Of a DNA stretch of 64,000 nt, positions 1 to 10,118 are shown one piece after another. Under the pieces are notes generated by a model. That model made no database searches. It was not told where the DNA came from and saw only the letters and a list, made by a program, of their open reading frames with translations. This stretch comes from Duganella sp. SG902 (GTDB lineage Bacteria > Pseudomonadota > Gammaproteobacteria > Burkholderiales > Burkholderiaceae_D). The stretch lies in the NCBI RefSeq assembly GCF_013376005.1, contig NZ_JABMJK010000002.1, positions 62,001 to 126,000 of the forward strand. The letters run 5' to 3'. A program made the translations under genes and the position numbers. Each line of letters starts with the position of its first letter. Position 1 is the stretch's first letter.

Positions 1-503
1 AGCTGATTTCGGATATTACCGAGCAGACCAACGTGCTGGCGCTGAACGCGGCGATCCAGGCCGCGTCGGCCGGCGAGGCGGGGCGCGGCTTCTCGGTGGT
101 GGCGGAGGAGGTGCAGCGGCTGGCGGAGCGTTCGGCCGAGGCGGCCAAGCAGATCGGCGCGCTGGTGCGCGCGATTCAGACCGACACGCACGATGCGGTG
201 GCGGCGATGGAGAAGTCGACCCAGGGCGTGGTGGAAGGCGCGCGCCTGTCCGATGCGGCGGGAGCGGCGCTGCACGATATTTCGCAGGTGTCCAATCGCC
301 TGGCCGAGCTGATTTCCGGGATCGCGCAGGCGACCGGGCAGCAGGCCACGTCCGCGTCCGGCGTGGCGCAGAACATTCAGCATATCCTGGCGGTGACGGA
401 GCAGACGCAGGACGGTACGCAGCAAACCGCGCAATCGATTCACAAGTTATCGGTGCTGGCGCAGGAGTTGAAGAACTCCGTGGCGCGCTTCCGCATAACT
501 TAA
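1..503 (+). CDS. pilJ: Twitching-motility methyl-accepting chemotaxis protein PilJ, C-terminal part
   Basis: Only the C-terminal signalling part is in the window; the frame is open from base 3 and the 5' end lies outside. The visible protein holds the MCP hairpin tip ([10 protein letters not shown], then [18 protein letters not shown]) and the long amphipathic return helix, ending in SVARFRIT. PilJ is the membrane receptor of the Pil-Chp pathway that controls type IV pilus extension and retraction. It would pass its signal to the ChpA/PilL kinase encoded 18 bases downstream on the same strand. That neighbour is the main reason for choosing PilJ over a generic flagellar MCP. The sensory N-terminus cannot be judged. 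Confidence 0.85.
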   Translation, partial: LISDITEQTNVLALNAAIQAASAGEAGRGFSVVAEEVQRLAERSAEAAKQIGALVRAIQTDTHDAVAAMEKSTQGVVEGARLSDAAGAALHDISQVSNRLAELISGIAQATGQQATSASGVAQNIQHILAVTEQTQDGTQQTAQSIHKLSVLAQELKNSVARFRIT

Positions 504-521
504 TGAAAGGCCCAGACCAGC

Positions 522-3500
522 ATGAGCAAGACTGATTTTTCGATTCCACGGCAACCGCAATTGGACACCGGGCCCCTGTCGTGGGTGATGGTGGAGATCC
601 GCGAGTCGCTGGCACGTTCGCGCACCGCCTTGTTCGAGGCGGGCGGACGGGAGCCGGAAGATCAGGCCACCCAGCTGCAGCATGCCAAATCGCATTTGCA
701 TCAGGCGCATGGGGCGTTGCAGATGGTGGACGTGGATGGCGTCAGCCTGATGACCGAGGTGGCCGAGGCGGCGCTGGACCGCTTCAAGGCCGGCACGCTG
801 AAATGCAGCACCGATCATGCGCAGGCGGTGGCGCAGCTGTATCAGGCCTTGGTGGAGTATCTGGAGGAGCTGCTGGAAGGCGCGCCGTCGCAGCCGGCCA
901 AGCTGTTCCCGTACTATCGCGCGGTGCAGGAGATGATGGGCGCGGAGCGCGTCCATCCGGCCGATTTGTTCTATCCTGATTTGTCGCAGCCAGTGAGCCT
1001 GCCGCTGGCCGCCAGCGCCGCCGATGGCGAGGGCGCGCCGGACTACGCCGCGTTCCGCCAGCGCTTCGAGCGCGCGTTGCTGCCTTACATGAAGGGCACC
1101 GGCGATGCCGGCGCGCTGTTGGAGGCCATCAGGCTGGTGGCCGACGCGCAGCGGGACGGGCAGGCGCGTGCCTTCTGGCTGGCGATGCAAGCCTTCGCCG
1201 AACTGGTGGCCGGGGGCGCGCTGCCCGGCGGCCTGTACGTCAAGCAGCTGTTTGGCTTGATCAACCTGCAAATCCGCCGCCTGAGCCAGGGCACGGCCGC
1301 GCAGCCGGAAACCATGCTGCGCGACGCACTGTTCTTCATCGCCACCGCCGGCACGGAATCCGACTCGCCCATCGTTCAGCAGGTACGCGCCGCCTATGCG
1401 CTGGATGGCCTGGCGCCGGCCGACTATGAAACCCGCCGCTACGGCCAGATCGACACCGAGGCGCTGGAGCGCGCCAAGGCCGGCATCGCGCAGGCCAAGG
1501 CCAACTGGGATCGTCTGGCCAACGCCGAAATCGATCCCGATCTGGATGCCGCGTTCGACACCGCGCTGCAGGACGTCGCCGCCGAATGCGAGAAACTGAA
1601 TCTGCCGGCGCTCGGCGCCTTGCTGCGCCAGCTGGCCGACGTCGCGCGCAAGGCGGTTTCCGCCGGCCGCAGCGAGGAGCTGGCGCTGGAGATGGCCACC
1701 GCCTTGCTGTTTGCCGAACATGGTCTGCAACACATCCGCCATCTGCCGGACGATTTCGCCGCGCATGCGGACACCATCGGCGCGCGCTTGCTGGCGCTGG
1801 TCGCCGGCGAAACGCCGCCCGAACCGGCGCAATGGCAAAGCGGCCTGGCGCACCAGATGCAGCAGGACGATACGGTGGTCGCGCTGGCGATGGAGATGAA
1901 AACCGGCTTGCGCCAGGTCGAGAAGGTATTGGACGACTACTACGCCGATCCCTCCAGGCGTCCGTCGCTGCTGGAGCTGGACCCGGTGCTGCATCAGCTG
2001 CAAGGCGCGCTGGCGGTGCTGGATCAGGATGATGCGATGCACGCCGCGCGGCATGTGAAATCGGCGGTGCAGGCGCTGGCGCGCGGAGACGACGATCCGG
2101 CGCAGGAGTCGAAAGCGCTGGACGATATCGCGCAGAACGTCGGTGCGCTGGGCTTCTTTGTCGACATGCTGGCGCAGAACGCGGCCGGTGCGCGCGAGCG
2201 CTTTGCGTTCGATGCGGCGCAGGGCAGTTTCCGGTCGGTGCCGTTCAAGAAAATCGCGGAGTCCGCGTCGATACCGGTGCTGGAGGAGCAGGTGCCGGCA
2301 CCGGCGCCTGTGGCCATGCCTGCCGAGGCGCCGCCCGCCGCCAGCGACGCGGCGGTGGAGGCGGAGCTGCTGGAGATCTTCATCTCCGAAGCGCGGGAAG
2401 TGCTGGCGTTTGTCGGCGAGGCCTTGCCCTTGCCTCGCACGGAAGAGAATCTGACCATGTTGCGGCGCTCCTTCCATACGCTGAAGGGCAGCGGACGCAT
2501 GGTGGGCCTGAACCAGTTTGCCGACGCGGCGTATGCCATCGAGAAGGTGATGAATGTGTGGCTGGCGGAGCAGCGTCCCGCCACCGATGCGCTATATGAT
2601 TTGTTGAGTGGTGCGGAGCAGGAAATGAGCGCTTGGGTGGCGGAGCTGATCGCCAACGGCGTCTCCGCCCGCAACGGCGATGCCCTGGTCGCCGCCGCCG
2701 CGCGCATGCAGGAGGGCGGCGAGCCTGATCTTGCCGCCACTCCGGCCGCGCCCGCGCCGGCCGATGCGACCACGGACGCGCCGACCGACGATATCGCCGC
2801 GCCCAGCGCGTCCGCACCGGCCTTGCCGCCGCTGGTCGCCCACGGCAACGTCATCGAATTCCCGACCATCGCGCCGCCCACGCCGCCGCGCGACGACAAC
2901 GTCAAGCTTATCGGCGGCATGGAAATCCCTCTGCCGCTGTACAACATCTACCTGCACGAATCCGATGACCTGGTGCGCAAGCTGGAGCAGGATTTCGGTG
3001 AATGGCGCCACGAGCCGCGCCGCCCGGTGAATCCTGAGGCGCTGGCGGCCTCGCACACGCTGGCCGGCACCTCGGGCACGGTCGGCTTCAAGGCGCTGCG
3101 CGAACTGGCGCTGGCGCTGGAAAGCACGCTGGAGGTATTGGTGCCGCCGGCGCCGCATCTGGACCAGGTACAGCACGACCTGCTGGACTTCACCATGCAG
3201 CGCATCCGCCAGATGCTGCAGAACTTCGCCGCCGGCGAGATGCCGCCGGCGCAGCCGGAACTGATCAGCGCATTGCAGGGACTGCGCGATGAATTGGCGG
3301 TCACGCCGCCGGCGGCCAGCAATGAAATCGAGTCGCGCCTGGATGACCTGGTGGCGGAGACCATGGATGGCCTGAACGCCCCGCCGGAGGTGCAGGAATC
3401 GCCGCTGGATCAGCTGTTCCGCGAGACCTACAACGCCATCAGCGGCACCGTGCCGGAGTCGGATGCGCCGACCGCGCCACCGCTGAAGAAAAAGCCGGAA

Positions 3501-6026
3501 GTGCACGCCGATGATGGCATCGACGGTTTGTTCAATGCGGCCTTTGACGACGCCTTCGCGGAACCGCCACTAAAGATCGCCGCCCCGCTGGCCTCCGAGC
3601 CGCCGCGGCAGGCCGAAGCCGAGCCGCCGCAGCCGCCCGCCGCGGTCGAAGCGCCGGTCGAGGAACCCGCGCCGCAGGTCGAAGCCGTAGCCGACGCGCC
3701 GCCGCCTGCCGCCGAGCCGGAAGCGGAAGTCATTCCCCTGGCGCCCGCCGCACCGGAAATCCTGGCCGCCGCCCCGGCCATCTTCCACGACGAACTGGAC
3801 GCCGACCTGCTGCCGGTCTTCCTGGAAGAAGGCGCCGACCTGCTGCCGCAAGTCGGCGAGGCCCTGCGCGCATGGCAGCACACGCCGACCGATAGCATTC
3901 ACGCCCAAAGCCTGCTGCGGCTCCTGCACACCGTGAAGGGCAGCGCGCGCATGGCAGGCGCCATGCGCCTGGGCCAGCACTGCCACGAGATCGAAACCCA
4001 TATCGAGAACATGGTGCACGCCGGCTCCGCCACGCCGCATGCCTTCGAAGAACTGCTGGCCCACTACGACCATGCGCTGCTGCTGTTCGAACAACTGCAA
4101 AAACCGGACGCCGCGCAGCCAGCCGCCGTGGCCGATCTTGCCGACGACGTCACCACCCTGATCGACGAGGTCCCGGCTGCGCCGGCGACGCAAGCCGCCG
4201 CGCCAACCGCCGAAGACGCGCCGGCCGGCGCCAGGTCGCCACTGGTGCGCGTGCGCGCCGACATCCTCGACCGCCTGGTCAACCAGGCCGGCGAAGTCTC
4301 GATCTCGCGCTCCAAGCTGGAAAACGAAGTCGAGACCCTGCGCTCCTCGCTGGCCGATTTCTCCGACAACCTGGCCCGTCTGCGCCGCCAGTTGCGCGAA
4401 ATCGAAATGCAGGCGGAATCGCAGATCGCCTCGCGCATGGCCATCTCCAGCGACCGCGAATTCGACCCGCTCGAATTCGACCGCTTCACGCGGCTGCAGG
4501 AACTCACCCGCATGATGGCCGAAAGCGTCAACGATGTGGCCAGCTTCCACGAGAGCCTGACCCGCAGCGTCGACAACGCCCACACCGACCTGACGCAGCA
4601 AGCGCGCCTCACGCGCGACCTGCAGCGCGACCTGATGCGCGTACGCATGGTGCCCTTCGCCAGCATCTCCGAACGCCTGTTCCGCGTCGCCCGCCAAAGC
4701 GCGAAGGACGTCGACAAGCGCGTCAACCTCGACATCCGGGGCGGCGGCGTGGAGCTGGACCGCAGCGTGCTCGAACGCATGTCCGCGCCATTCGAGCACC
4801 TGCTGCGCAACGCCATCGCCCACGGCGTCGAGTCGCGCGACGGCCGCGCCGCCGCCGGCAAGAACGAAACCGGCGAACTGCTGGTGCAGGTGGCGCAGGA
4901 GGGCAACGAAGTCGTGATCGACTTCAGCGACGACGGCGGCGGCCTCGATCTGGAGCGCATCAAGGCCAAGGCCATCAGCGTCGGTTTGCTGGACGCGGAT
5001 GAACAGGTCACCGACGCGCAAATCGCCGACCTGATTTTCGAACCCGGCTTCTCCACCGCCGAAGCGTTGACCGAACTGTCGGGACGCGGCGTCGGCATGG
5101 ACGTGGTGCAGTCGGAAGCGCAGTCGCTGGGCGGCCGGGTCGACCTGTATTCGGTGCCGGGCAAGGGGACGCGCTTCACCATCCGCCTGCCGTTGACGCT
5201 GGCCGTCACGCAGGTGGTGCTGCTGGCCGCCGGCGGCAAGACCTACGCGCTGCCGGCCATCCTGGTCGAGCAAGTGCTGCAAATGAAGGAAGCCGCGTTG
5301 GCGGAGGCGCGCGCCGGCGGCATGCAGTACCTGCCCACGCTGCTGGGCGATGCGGCGCAGCCGCCGGCGCAACGTTCGTCGCCGGTGATGATGCTCAAGA
5401 ACGGCAATGAACGCCTCGCCCTGCAAGTGGATGAAGTGCTGGGCAACCGCGAGGTGGTGATCAAGAACATCGGCCCGCAGCTGGCGCGCATGGTCGGCAT
5501 CGCCGGCGCCACGGTGCTGGGGACGGGCGACATTGTGCTGATCCTGAATCCGGTGGCGCTGGCGCAGCATCTCGCCCATCACCCGGAAGTGAAAGAGCGC
5601 TACGCGCAAGCGGCGGCGGACAGTCCCGCCACGAATGTGGCAAACCCCGCGCTGGGCCGCACCATCATGGTGGTGGACGATTCGCTGACCGTGCGCCGCG
5701 TGACCCAGCGCCTGCTGGAGCGCGAAGGCTACCGCGTGCTGCTGGCCAAGGACGGCGTGGACGCGCTGGAACAGCTGCAGGAAACCCCGCCGGACTTGAT
5801 GCTGGTCGATATCGAGATGCCGCGCATGGACGGTTTCGACCTCACGCGCAATGTGCGCGGCGACGAGCGCACGCGCGGCATCCCCATCATCATGATCACC
5901 TCGCGCAGCGCGGACAAGCACCGCAACGTCGCGCTGGAGCTGGGCGTGAACGCCTACTTCGGCAAGCCGTATCAGGAGGACGTGCTGCTGGAGGCGATCA
6001 GCGGCTTGCTCACGCAGGCTTCTTGA
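522..6026 (+). CDS. chpA: ChpA/PilL-type hybrid CheA histidine kinase with multiple Hpt domains and a receiver
   Basis: A 1834-residue signalling kinase of the type IV pilus chemosensory pathway. The first ~600 residues are helical with no clear phospho-acceptor, probably degenerate Hpt/FimL-like repeats. Recognisable Hpt motifs follow at His652 (FHTLKGSGRM), His845 (SHTLAGTSG, less canonical) and His1136 (LHTVKGSARM), separated by Pro/Ala/Glu-rich linkers. Then come the dimerisation helices (~1240-1310), HATPase (N-box ~1427, DDGGG ~1470, GRGVGMD ~1520), a CheW-like domain (~1575-1690) and a C-terminal receiver with phospho-acceptor Asp1763 (LVDIEMPRMDG). It is the kinase core served by PilJ. 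Pseudomonas ChpA has more phosphotransfer sites, so this is a reduced version. The 3' end overlaps the convergent photolyase gene by 17 bp. Confidence 0.9.
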   Translation: MSKTDFSIPRQPQLDTGPLSWVMVEIRESLARSRTALFEAGGREPEDQATQLQHAKSHLHQAHGALQMVDVDGVSLMTEVAEAALDRFKAGTLKCSTDHAQAVAQLYQALVEYLEELLEGAPSQPAKLFPYYRAVQEMMGAERVHPADLFYPDLSQPVSLPLAASAADGEGAPDYAAFRQRFERALLPYMKGTGDAGALLEAIRLVADAQRDGQARAFWLAMQAFAELVAGGALPGGLYVKQLFGLINLQIRRLSQGTAAQPETMLRDALFFIATAGTESDSPIVQQVRAAYALDGLAPADYETRRYGQIDTEALERAKAGIAQAKANWDRLANAEIDPDLDAAFDTALQDVAAECEKLNLPALGALLRQLADVARKAVSAGRSEELALEMATALLFAEHGLQHIRHLPDDFAAHADTIGARLLALVAGETPPEPAQWQSGLAHQMQQDDTVVALAMEMKTGLRQVEKVLDDYYADPSRRPSLLELDPVLHQLQGALAVLDQDDAMHAARHVKSAVQALARGDDDPAQESKALDDIAQNVGALGFFVDMLAQNAAGARERFAFDAAQGSFRSVPFKKIAESASIPVLEEQVPAPAPVAMPAEAPPAASDAAVEAELLEIFISEAREVLAFVGEALPLPRTEENLTMLRRSFHTLKGSGRMVGLNQFADAAYAIEKVMNVWLAEQRPATDALYDLLSGAEQEMSAWVAELIANGVSARNGDALVAAAARMQEGGEPDLAATPAAPAPADATTDAPTDDIAAPSASAPALPPLVAHGNVIEFPTIAPPTPPRDDNVKLIGGMEIPLPLYNIYLHESDDLVRKLEQDFGEWRHEPRRPVNPEALAASHTLAGTSGTVGFKALRELALALESTLEVLVPPAPHLDQVQHDLLDFTMQRIRQMLQNFAAGEMPPAQPELISALQGLRDELAVTPPAASNEIESRLDDLVAETMDGLNAPPEVQESPLDQLFRETYNAISGTVPESDAPTAPPLKKKPEVHADDGIDGLFNAAFDDAFAEPPLKIAAPLASEPPRQAEAEPPQPPAAVEAPVEEPAPQVEAVADAPPPAAEPEAEVIPLAPAAPEILAAAPAIFHDELDADLLPVFLEEGADLLPQVGEALRAWQHTPTDSIHAQSLLRLLHTVKGSARMAGAMRLGQHCHEIETHIENMVHAGSATPHAFEELLAHYDHALLLFEQLQKPDAAQPAAVADLADDVTTLIDEVPAAPATQAAAPTAEDAPAGARSPLVRVRADILDRLVNQAGEVSISRSKLENEVETLRSSLADFSDNLARLRRQLREIEMQAESQIASRMAISSDREFDPLEFDRFTRLQELTRMMAESVNDVASFHESLTRSVDNAHTDLTQQARLTRDLQRDLMRVRMVPFASISERLFRVARQSAKDVDKRVNLDIRGGGVELDRSVLERMSAPFEHLLRNAIAHGVESRDGRAAAGKNETGELLVQVAQEGNEVVIDFSDDGGGLDLERIKAKAISVGLLDADEQVTDAQIADLIFEPGFSTAEALTELSGRGVGMDVVQSEAQSLGGRVDLYSVPGKGTRFTIRLPLTLAVTQVVLLAAGGKTYALPAILVEQVLQMKEAALAEARAGGMQYLPTLLGDAAQPPAQRSSPVMMLKNGNERLALQVDEVLGNREVVIKNIGPQLARMVGIAGATVLGTGDIVLILNPVALAQHLAHHPEVKERYAQAAADSPATNVANPALGRTIMVVDDSLTVRRVTQRLLEREGYRVLLAKDGVDALEQLQETPPDLMLVDIEMPRMDGFDLTRNVRGDERTRGIPIIMITSRSADKHRNVALELGVNAYFGKPYQEDVLLEAISGLLTQAS

Positions 6027-7446
6027 CCACCTCGTAGCGCTCCAGCGTGCGCTTGCGCGCTTCGTCGTGCATGACGATTGGCGGCCAGTAGTCCGGCGCC
6101 AGCATGCGCGGCGCCAGCCACGAGGCGTGGATCTCCTTGTCGCTCAGCGCCTTCAGCTGCGGCAGGTAGCGGCGGATGAATTTGCCCTGCGCGTCAAATT
6201 TCTCCGACTGCGTGATCGGATTGAAGATGCGGAAGTAAGGCTGCGCGTCGCAGCCCGAGGACGAGGCCCACTGCCAGCCGCCGTTGTTGGACGCCAGGTC
6301 GAAGTCGTTCAGGTGCAGCGCGAAGTATGCCTCGCCGCGCCGCCAGTCGATGCCCAGGTCCTTGATCAGGAAGCAGGCCGTCACCATGCGCAGGCGGTTG
6401 TGCATATAACCGGTCTGGTTCAACTGCAGCATGGCCGCGTCCACCAGCGGGTAGCCGGTGCGGCCCTCGCACCAGGCGGCGAACAACTCGTCGGCTTCCG
6501 GCCCCGTTTCCCATTCGATCGCATCGTAGGCCGGCTTGAAGGCGCCGCCCACCACGTGCGGATTGTGATACAGGATCATGGCGTAGAACTCTCGCCAGAT
6601 CAATTCCGACAGCCACACGGCCGCGCCTTCGCCGCCGGCGCCGCGCTCCTGCAAGTCCAGCACCGTGCGCACCAGGTGGCGCACCGACAGCGTGCCGAAA
6701 CGGAAGTGCACCGACAGGTAGGACGGCCCCTTCACGGACGGGAAATCGCGCGCCACGTTGTAATCCGCGATGCGCGACAGGAAATCCTCAAACAGCTGCG
6801 CCGCCCCCGACATGCCGGTCGGAATCTTCAGCTCGGCCAGATTGCTCGGCTCGAAGCCCAGCTCGGCCAGCGTCGGCAGCGCCGGGGCGGGCGAGGGCGG
6901 CGGCGCCAGACGGGCCGCGTGCGGCTCGATGTGGTACGGCGCCAGCACCGAGGGATCGGCCGCCAGTTTTTTCAGCCAGGCGTTTTTATAGGGTGTGAAC
7001 ACCGAGAACACGCCGCCGGTCTGCGACAGCACCTCGCTCTTTTCAAAGATCACCTGATCCTTGTAGCTGTGGAACTGGCGGCCGGCCGCTTGCAGCGCGC
7101 GATCCACCGTGGCGTCACGGGCGATGGCTTGCGGTTCATAATCGTGGTTGCAGAACACCGCATCCACGCCCAGTTGCGCCGCCAGCGCCGGAATCTCGTG
7201 CGCCGGATCGCCATGGCGGACGATCAGGTGCCCGCCCAGCTGTTCCAGCTCGGCCGCCACCTCGGCAATGCTGGCGTGGATGAAGTCGACCCGGCGGTCG
7301 CGCCGCGGCAGGGTGTCCAGGATGGTGGTGTCGTAGACAAAAACACAATACACCTTTTCGCTGGACAGCAGGGCCTGGTGCAGGGCCACATGGTCGAAAA
7401 CGCGCAGGTCGCGGCGCAGCCATACGAGGGAAGAAGTCAGTTTCAT
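6010..7446 (-). CDS. phrB: Deoxyribodipyrimidine photolyase (class I CPD)
   Basis: A 478-residue cryptochrome/photolyase-family enzyme that repairs UV-induced pyrimidine dimers in the cytoplasm using blue light, FAD and an antenna chromophore. The N-terminal antenna-binding domain starts with LVWLRRDLRVFDH, the family hallmark. The C-terminal FAD domain carries NNGGWQWASSSGCDAQPYF and RIFNPITQSEKFD, which hold the FAD contacts and one tryptophan of the electron-transfer chain. Length matches E. coli PhrB (472). It is read alone, convergent to chpA and divergent from yqgE, so it is probably a monocistronic gene with its promoter in the 150-bp gap before yqgE. The symbol is by family resemblance. 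Confidence 0.93.
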   Translation of the reverse strand: MKLTSSLVWLRRDLRVFDHVALHQALLSSEKVYCVFVYDTTILDTLPRRDRRVDFIHASIAEVAAELEQLGGHLIVRHGDPAHEIPALAAQLGVDAVFCNHDYEPQAIARDATVDRALQAAGRQFHSYKDQVIFEKSEVLSQTGGVFSVFTPYKNAWLKKLAADPSVLAPYHIEPHAARLAPPPSPAPALPTLAELGFEPSNLAELKIPTGMSGAAQLFEDFLSRIADYNVARDFPSVKGPSYLSVHFRFGTLSVRHLVRTVLDLQERGAGGEGAAVWLSELIWREFYAMILYHNPHVVGGAFKPAYDAIEWETGPEADELFAAWCEGRTGYPLVDAAMLQLNQTGYMHNRLRMVTACFLIKDLGIDWRRGEAYFALHLNDFDLASNNGGWQWASSSGCDAQPYFRIFNPITQSEKFDAQGKFIRRYLPQLKALSDKEIHASWLAPRMLAPDYWPPIVMHDEARKRTLERYEVVKKPA

Positions 7447-7598
7447 TCGGTCTGTGTCAATCTTGTGAGGGACGCAATCGTGGCTGTGCCCTCAATTCAG
7501 TGTAAACTACGGTTTAGACAGAGTTGCTAGCCGCGCGATACTACAGTAATTGTCAGCAGCACAGAGAGAACACGCACACAGCAGAGAGAGCAACTTGT

Positions 7599-8252
7599 AT
7601 GAAGAAGAGCAAAATAGGCAAAACTCTACCTGTTCCCGGCCTGATGCAAGACGCCGGCGACCCCCTGGAACCAGCCGGCGCGCCGACCAGCACGCTGAAT
7701 CTGGCGAATCATTTCCTTATTGCAATGCCATCCATGCAAGATCCGGTGTTCGGCGGCACGGTGGTGTATGTTTGCGAACACAATGAAAACGGCGTGCTGG
7801 GCGTGGTGATCAACAAGCCCACCGACATGACCATGCACACGCTGTTCGAGCGCATCGACCTCAAGGTCGACCACGGCCTCGAGGGCCATGACGACGAGCC
7901 CATCATGTTCGGCGGCCCGGTGCAGGACGACCGCGGCTTCGTGCTGCACACGCCGGGCCACCGTTATTCGTCCTCGCTGACGGTGACCAAGGACGTGGCC
8001 TTCACCACCTCGATCGACGTGCTGGAGGCGGTGGCGGCCGGCGAAGGGCCGCCGCGCATGCTGGTGTCGATCGGCTACTCGGGCTGGAGCCCGGGGCAGC
8101 TGGAGGAGGAAATCAGCCGCAACGGCTGGCTGACGGTGGGCGCCGATCCGGAAATCCTGTTCAACATGCCGATCGAGGAACGCTACACCGCCGCCATGCG
8201 CCTGCTGGGCATCGACCCGCTGATGCTCACCTCCGAGGCGGGCCACGCGTAA
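7599..8252 (+). CDS. YqgE/AlgH family (UPF0301) protein
   Basis: A 217-residue protein of the widespread UPF0301 family, whose molecular role is unsettled; Pseudomonas AlgH was once linked to alginate regulation. Visible family features are the start of the fold (LANHFLIAMPSMQDPVFGG), then GVLGVVINKP, MFGGPVQ and GYSGWSPGQLE. I chose the ATG at 7599 because it is preceded by an AGAGAG purine run; the open frame extends 25 codons further upstream, and a later ATG at 7642 is also possible since the family is nearer 190 residues. It heads the pyrimidine operon, and its stop codon directly abuts the ruvX start, suggesting translational coupling. Confidence 0.88.
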   Translation: MKKSKIGKTLPVPGLMQDAGDPLEPAGAPTSTLNLANHFLIAMPSMQDPVFGGTVVYVCEHNENGVLGVVINKPTDMTMHTLFERIDLKVDHGLEGHDDEPIMFGGPVQDDRGFVLHTPGHRYSSSLTVTKDVAFTTSIDVLEAVAAGEGPPRMLVSIGYSGWSPGQLEEEISRNGWLTVGADPEILFNMPIEERYTAAMRLLGIDPLMLTSEAGHA

Positions 8253-8642
8253 ATGAGCGGTATCGACACCATTTTTGCGTTCGACTTCGGTGTGAAAAGA
8301 ATCGGCGTGGCCATGGGCAACACCATGCTGCGCCAGGCGGAGCCTCTGAAAGTCATCCAGGCCGAGGACAACGCCACCCGCTTTGCCGATATCCAGAAGC
8401 TGCTCGATGAATGGAAGCCGGCCCGGCTGGTGGTCGGGCTGCCCATGCATCCGGACGGCAATGAACATGAAATGACGGCGCGGGCGCGCCGTTTTGCCAA
8501 TCAACTGAACGGCCGCTTCAACCTGCCGGTGGAACTGGTCGATGAGCGCTATTCCTCGGCCGTGATTTCGGCCAAGCGCGGCGAGGTGATCGACGACCGC
8601 GCCGCCGCCATCATCTTGCAACAATACTTCGATTCCCTATGA
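8253..8642 (+). CDS. ruvX: RuvX/YqgF putative pre-16S rRNA nuclease / Holliday junction resolvase-like
   Basis: A 129-residue RNase H-fold nuclease of the YqgF family, implicated in 5' maturation of 16S rRNA and earlier proposed as a Holliday junction resolvase. The sequence shows the acidic first strand FAFDFGVKRIGVAMG, the LVVGLPMHPDGNEHEMT loop, LVDERYSS and a C-terminal IDDRAAAIILQQYFD carrying the final acidic residues, so the active site looks complete. Length is normal for the family. The ATG follows the yqgE stop with no gap and its own end overlaps pyrR by four bases (ATGA). Confidence 0.92.
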   Translation: MSGIDTIFAFDFGVKRIGVAMGNTMLRQAEPLKVIQAEDNATRFADIQKLLDEWKPARLVVGLPMHPDGNEHEMTARARRFANQLNGRFNLPVELVDERYSSAVISAKRGEVIDDRAAAIILQQYFDSL

Positions 8643-9148
8643 CTCTCAATCCCAACCAACTCGACGCCGAGCAGCTGTACGCCACGCTGCTGGCCGATGT
8701 GAAAGCCGGCCTGGCCGGCGTGCCGGATGTCGCCATCGTCGGCATCCACTCCGGCGGCGCCTGGATCGCCGAGCGCCTCGCGGCCGATCTCGGCCTGTCG
8801 GCCCGCTGCGGCGTGCTGGACGTGTCCTTCTACCGCGACGACTACGCCAAGAAGGGCCTGCCCGCCGAGGTCAAGCCGACGAATATCGGCTTCGAGGTGG
8901 CGGCGGCCAACATCCTGCTGGTCGACGACGTGCTGTACACCGGCCGCACCACGCGCGCCGCCATCAACGAGTTGTTCGACTACGGCCGCCCGGCGCGCAT
9001 CATGCTGGCCGCGCTGGTCGACCGCGGCGAACGCCAGCTGCCGGTGGCGGCCGACTTCGTGGCCGGCCACGTCGCGGTGCCGAAGGGGCAGGCGCTGGTG
9101 CTGCAAAAGCGCGCCGACGATGGAAAATTTACGCTAACTATCGAATAA
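8639..9148 (+). CDS. pyrR: PyrR: pyrimidine operon regulator / uracil phosphoribosyltransferase
   Basis: A 169-residue type I phosphoribosyltransferase. The PRPP-binding loop is clear: [16 protein letters not shown] in mid-protein, followed by the [17 protein letters not shown] strand typical of PyrR. In Gram-positive bacteria PyrR binds pyr mRNA and attenuates transcription; in proteobacteria the RNA-binding role is less certain and UPRTase activity may dominate. It starts inside the ruvX stop (4-bp overlap) and ends 4 bases before pyrB, which fits a role in pyrimidine control or salvage. I saw no convincing attenuator hairpin between these packed genes. Confidence 0.92.
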   Translation: MTLNPNQLDAEQLYATLLADVKAGLAGVPDVAIVGIHSGGAWIAERLAADLGLSARCGVLDVSFYRDDYAKKGLPAEVKPTNIGFEVAAANILLVDDVLYTGRTTRAAINELFDYGRPARIMLAALVDRGERQLPVAADFVAGHVAVPKGQALVLQKRADDGKFTLTIE

Positions 9149-9152
9149 AACC

Positions 9153-10118
9153 ATGCTTAATCCGCAACTGAACAAACACGGCGAGCTGCAGCACTTGCTG
9201 TCGATCGAGGGGCTGCCGAAGGCGATCCTCAATCACATCCTGGACACCGCGTCGTCGTTCGTCGGCATCTCCGACCGCGACGTCAAGAAAGTGCCGCTGA
9301 TGCGCGGCAAATCGGTGTTCAACCTGTTTTTCGAGAACTCCACCCGCACCCGCACCACGTTTGAGATCGCCGCCAAGCGTTTGTCGGCCGACGTCATCAA
9401 CCTCAACATCCAGGCCTCCTCGACCAGCAAGGGCGAATCGCTGCTGGACACCATCGACAACCTGGCGGCCATGCACGCCGATATGTTCGTGGTGCGCCAC
9501 GCGCAGTCGGGCGCGCCCTACCTGATCGCCAAGCACCTGATGGAGACCAAGCAGAACCACGTGCACGTGGTGAACGCGGGCGATGGCCGCCACGCGCACC
9601 CGACCCAGGGCCTGCTGGACATGTACACCATCCGCCACTACAAGAAGGACTTCACCAACCTGCGCGTGGCCATCGTCGGCGACATCCTGCACAGCCGCGT
9701 GGCGCGCTCCGACATCCACGCGCTGACCACGCTGGGCGTGCCGGAAGTGCGCGCCATCGGCCCGCACACCCTGCTGCCGGGCGGCCTGGAGCAGATGGGC
9801 GTGCGCACCTTCACCAACATGGATGAAGGCCTGAAGGACGTCGACGTGATCATCATGCTGCGCCTGCAGAACGAACGCATGAGCGGCGCGCTGCTGCCCT
9901 CGGCCGGCGAATACTTCAAGAGCTATGGCCTGACGCCGGAGCGCCTGGCGCTGGCCAGGCCGGACGCCATCGTGATGCACCCGGGGCCGATGAACCGCGG
10001 CGTGGAAATCGATTCCGCCGTGGCGGATGGCGCGCAGGCGGTGATCCTGCCGCAGGTGACGTTTGGTATCGCCGTACGCATGGCGGTGATGAGTATCGTG
10101 GCAGGAACGCAAGCATGA
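9153..10118 (+). CDS. pyrB: Aspartate carbamoyltransferase catalytic subunit
   Basis: A 321-residue enzyme joining carbamoyl phosphate and aspartate, the committed step of de novo pyrimidine synthesis in the cytoplasm. The carbamoyl-phosphate site is seen as [13 protein letters not shown]. The SSTSKGES loop supplies the residues contributed across the trimer interface. The aspartate domain carries [12 protein letters not shown] and later [13 protein letters not shown]. There is no pyrI beside it. The stop overlaps the next gene by 4 bp, the arrangement known from Pseudomonas, where PyrB assembles with an inactive dihydroorotase-like PyrC' subunit instead of PyrI. Confidence 0.95.
   Translation: MLNPQLNKHGELQHLLSIEGLPKAILNHILDTASSFVGISDRDVKKVPLMRGKSVFNLFFENSTRTRTTFEIAAKRLSADVINLNIQASSTSKGESLLDTIDNLAAMHADMFVVRHAQSGAPYLIAKHLMETKQNHVHVVNAGDGRHAHPTQGLLDMYTIRHYKKDFTNLRVAIVGDILHSRVARSDIHALTTLGVPEVRAIGPHTLLPGGLEQMGVRTFTNMDEGLKDVDVIIMLRLQNERMSGALLPSAGEYFKSYGLTPERLALARPDAIVMHPGPMNRGVEIDSAVADGAQAVILPQVTFGIAVRMAVMSIVAGTQA

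Noticed and set aside
3570..5921. A 783-codon open frame antisense to the chpA gene
   Set aside because: His/Arg/Gln-rich shadow; the plus strand encodes recognisable Hpt, HATPase, CheW and receiver domains.
8639..9152. A PyrR attenuator RNA ahead of pyrB
   Set aside because: Gaps are 4 bases or overlaps, leaving no room for an attenuator, and no terminator hairpin with a T-run is visible.
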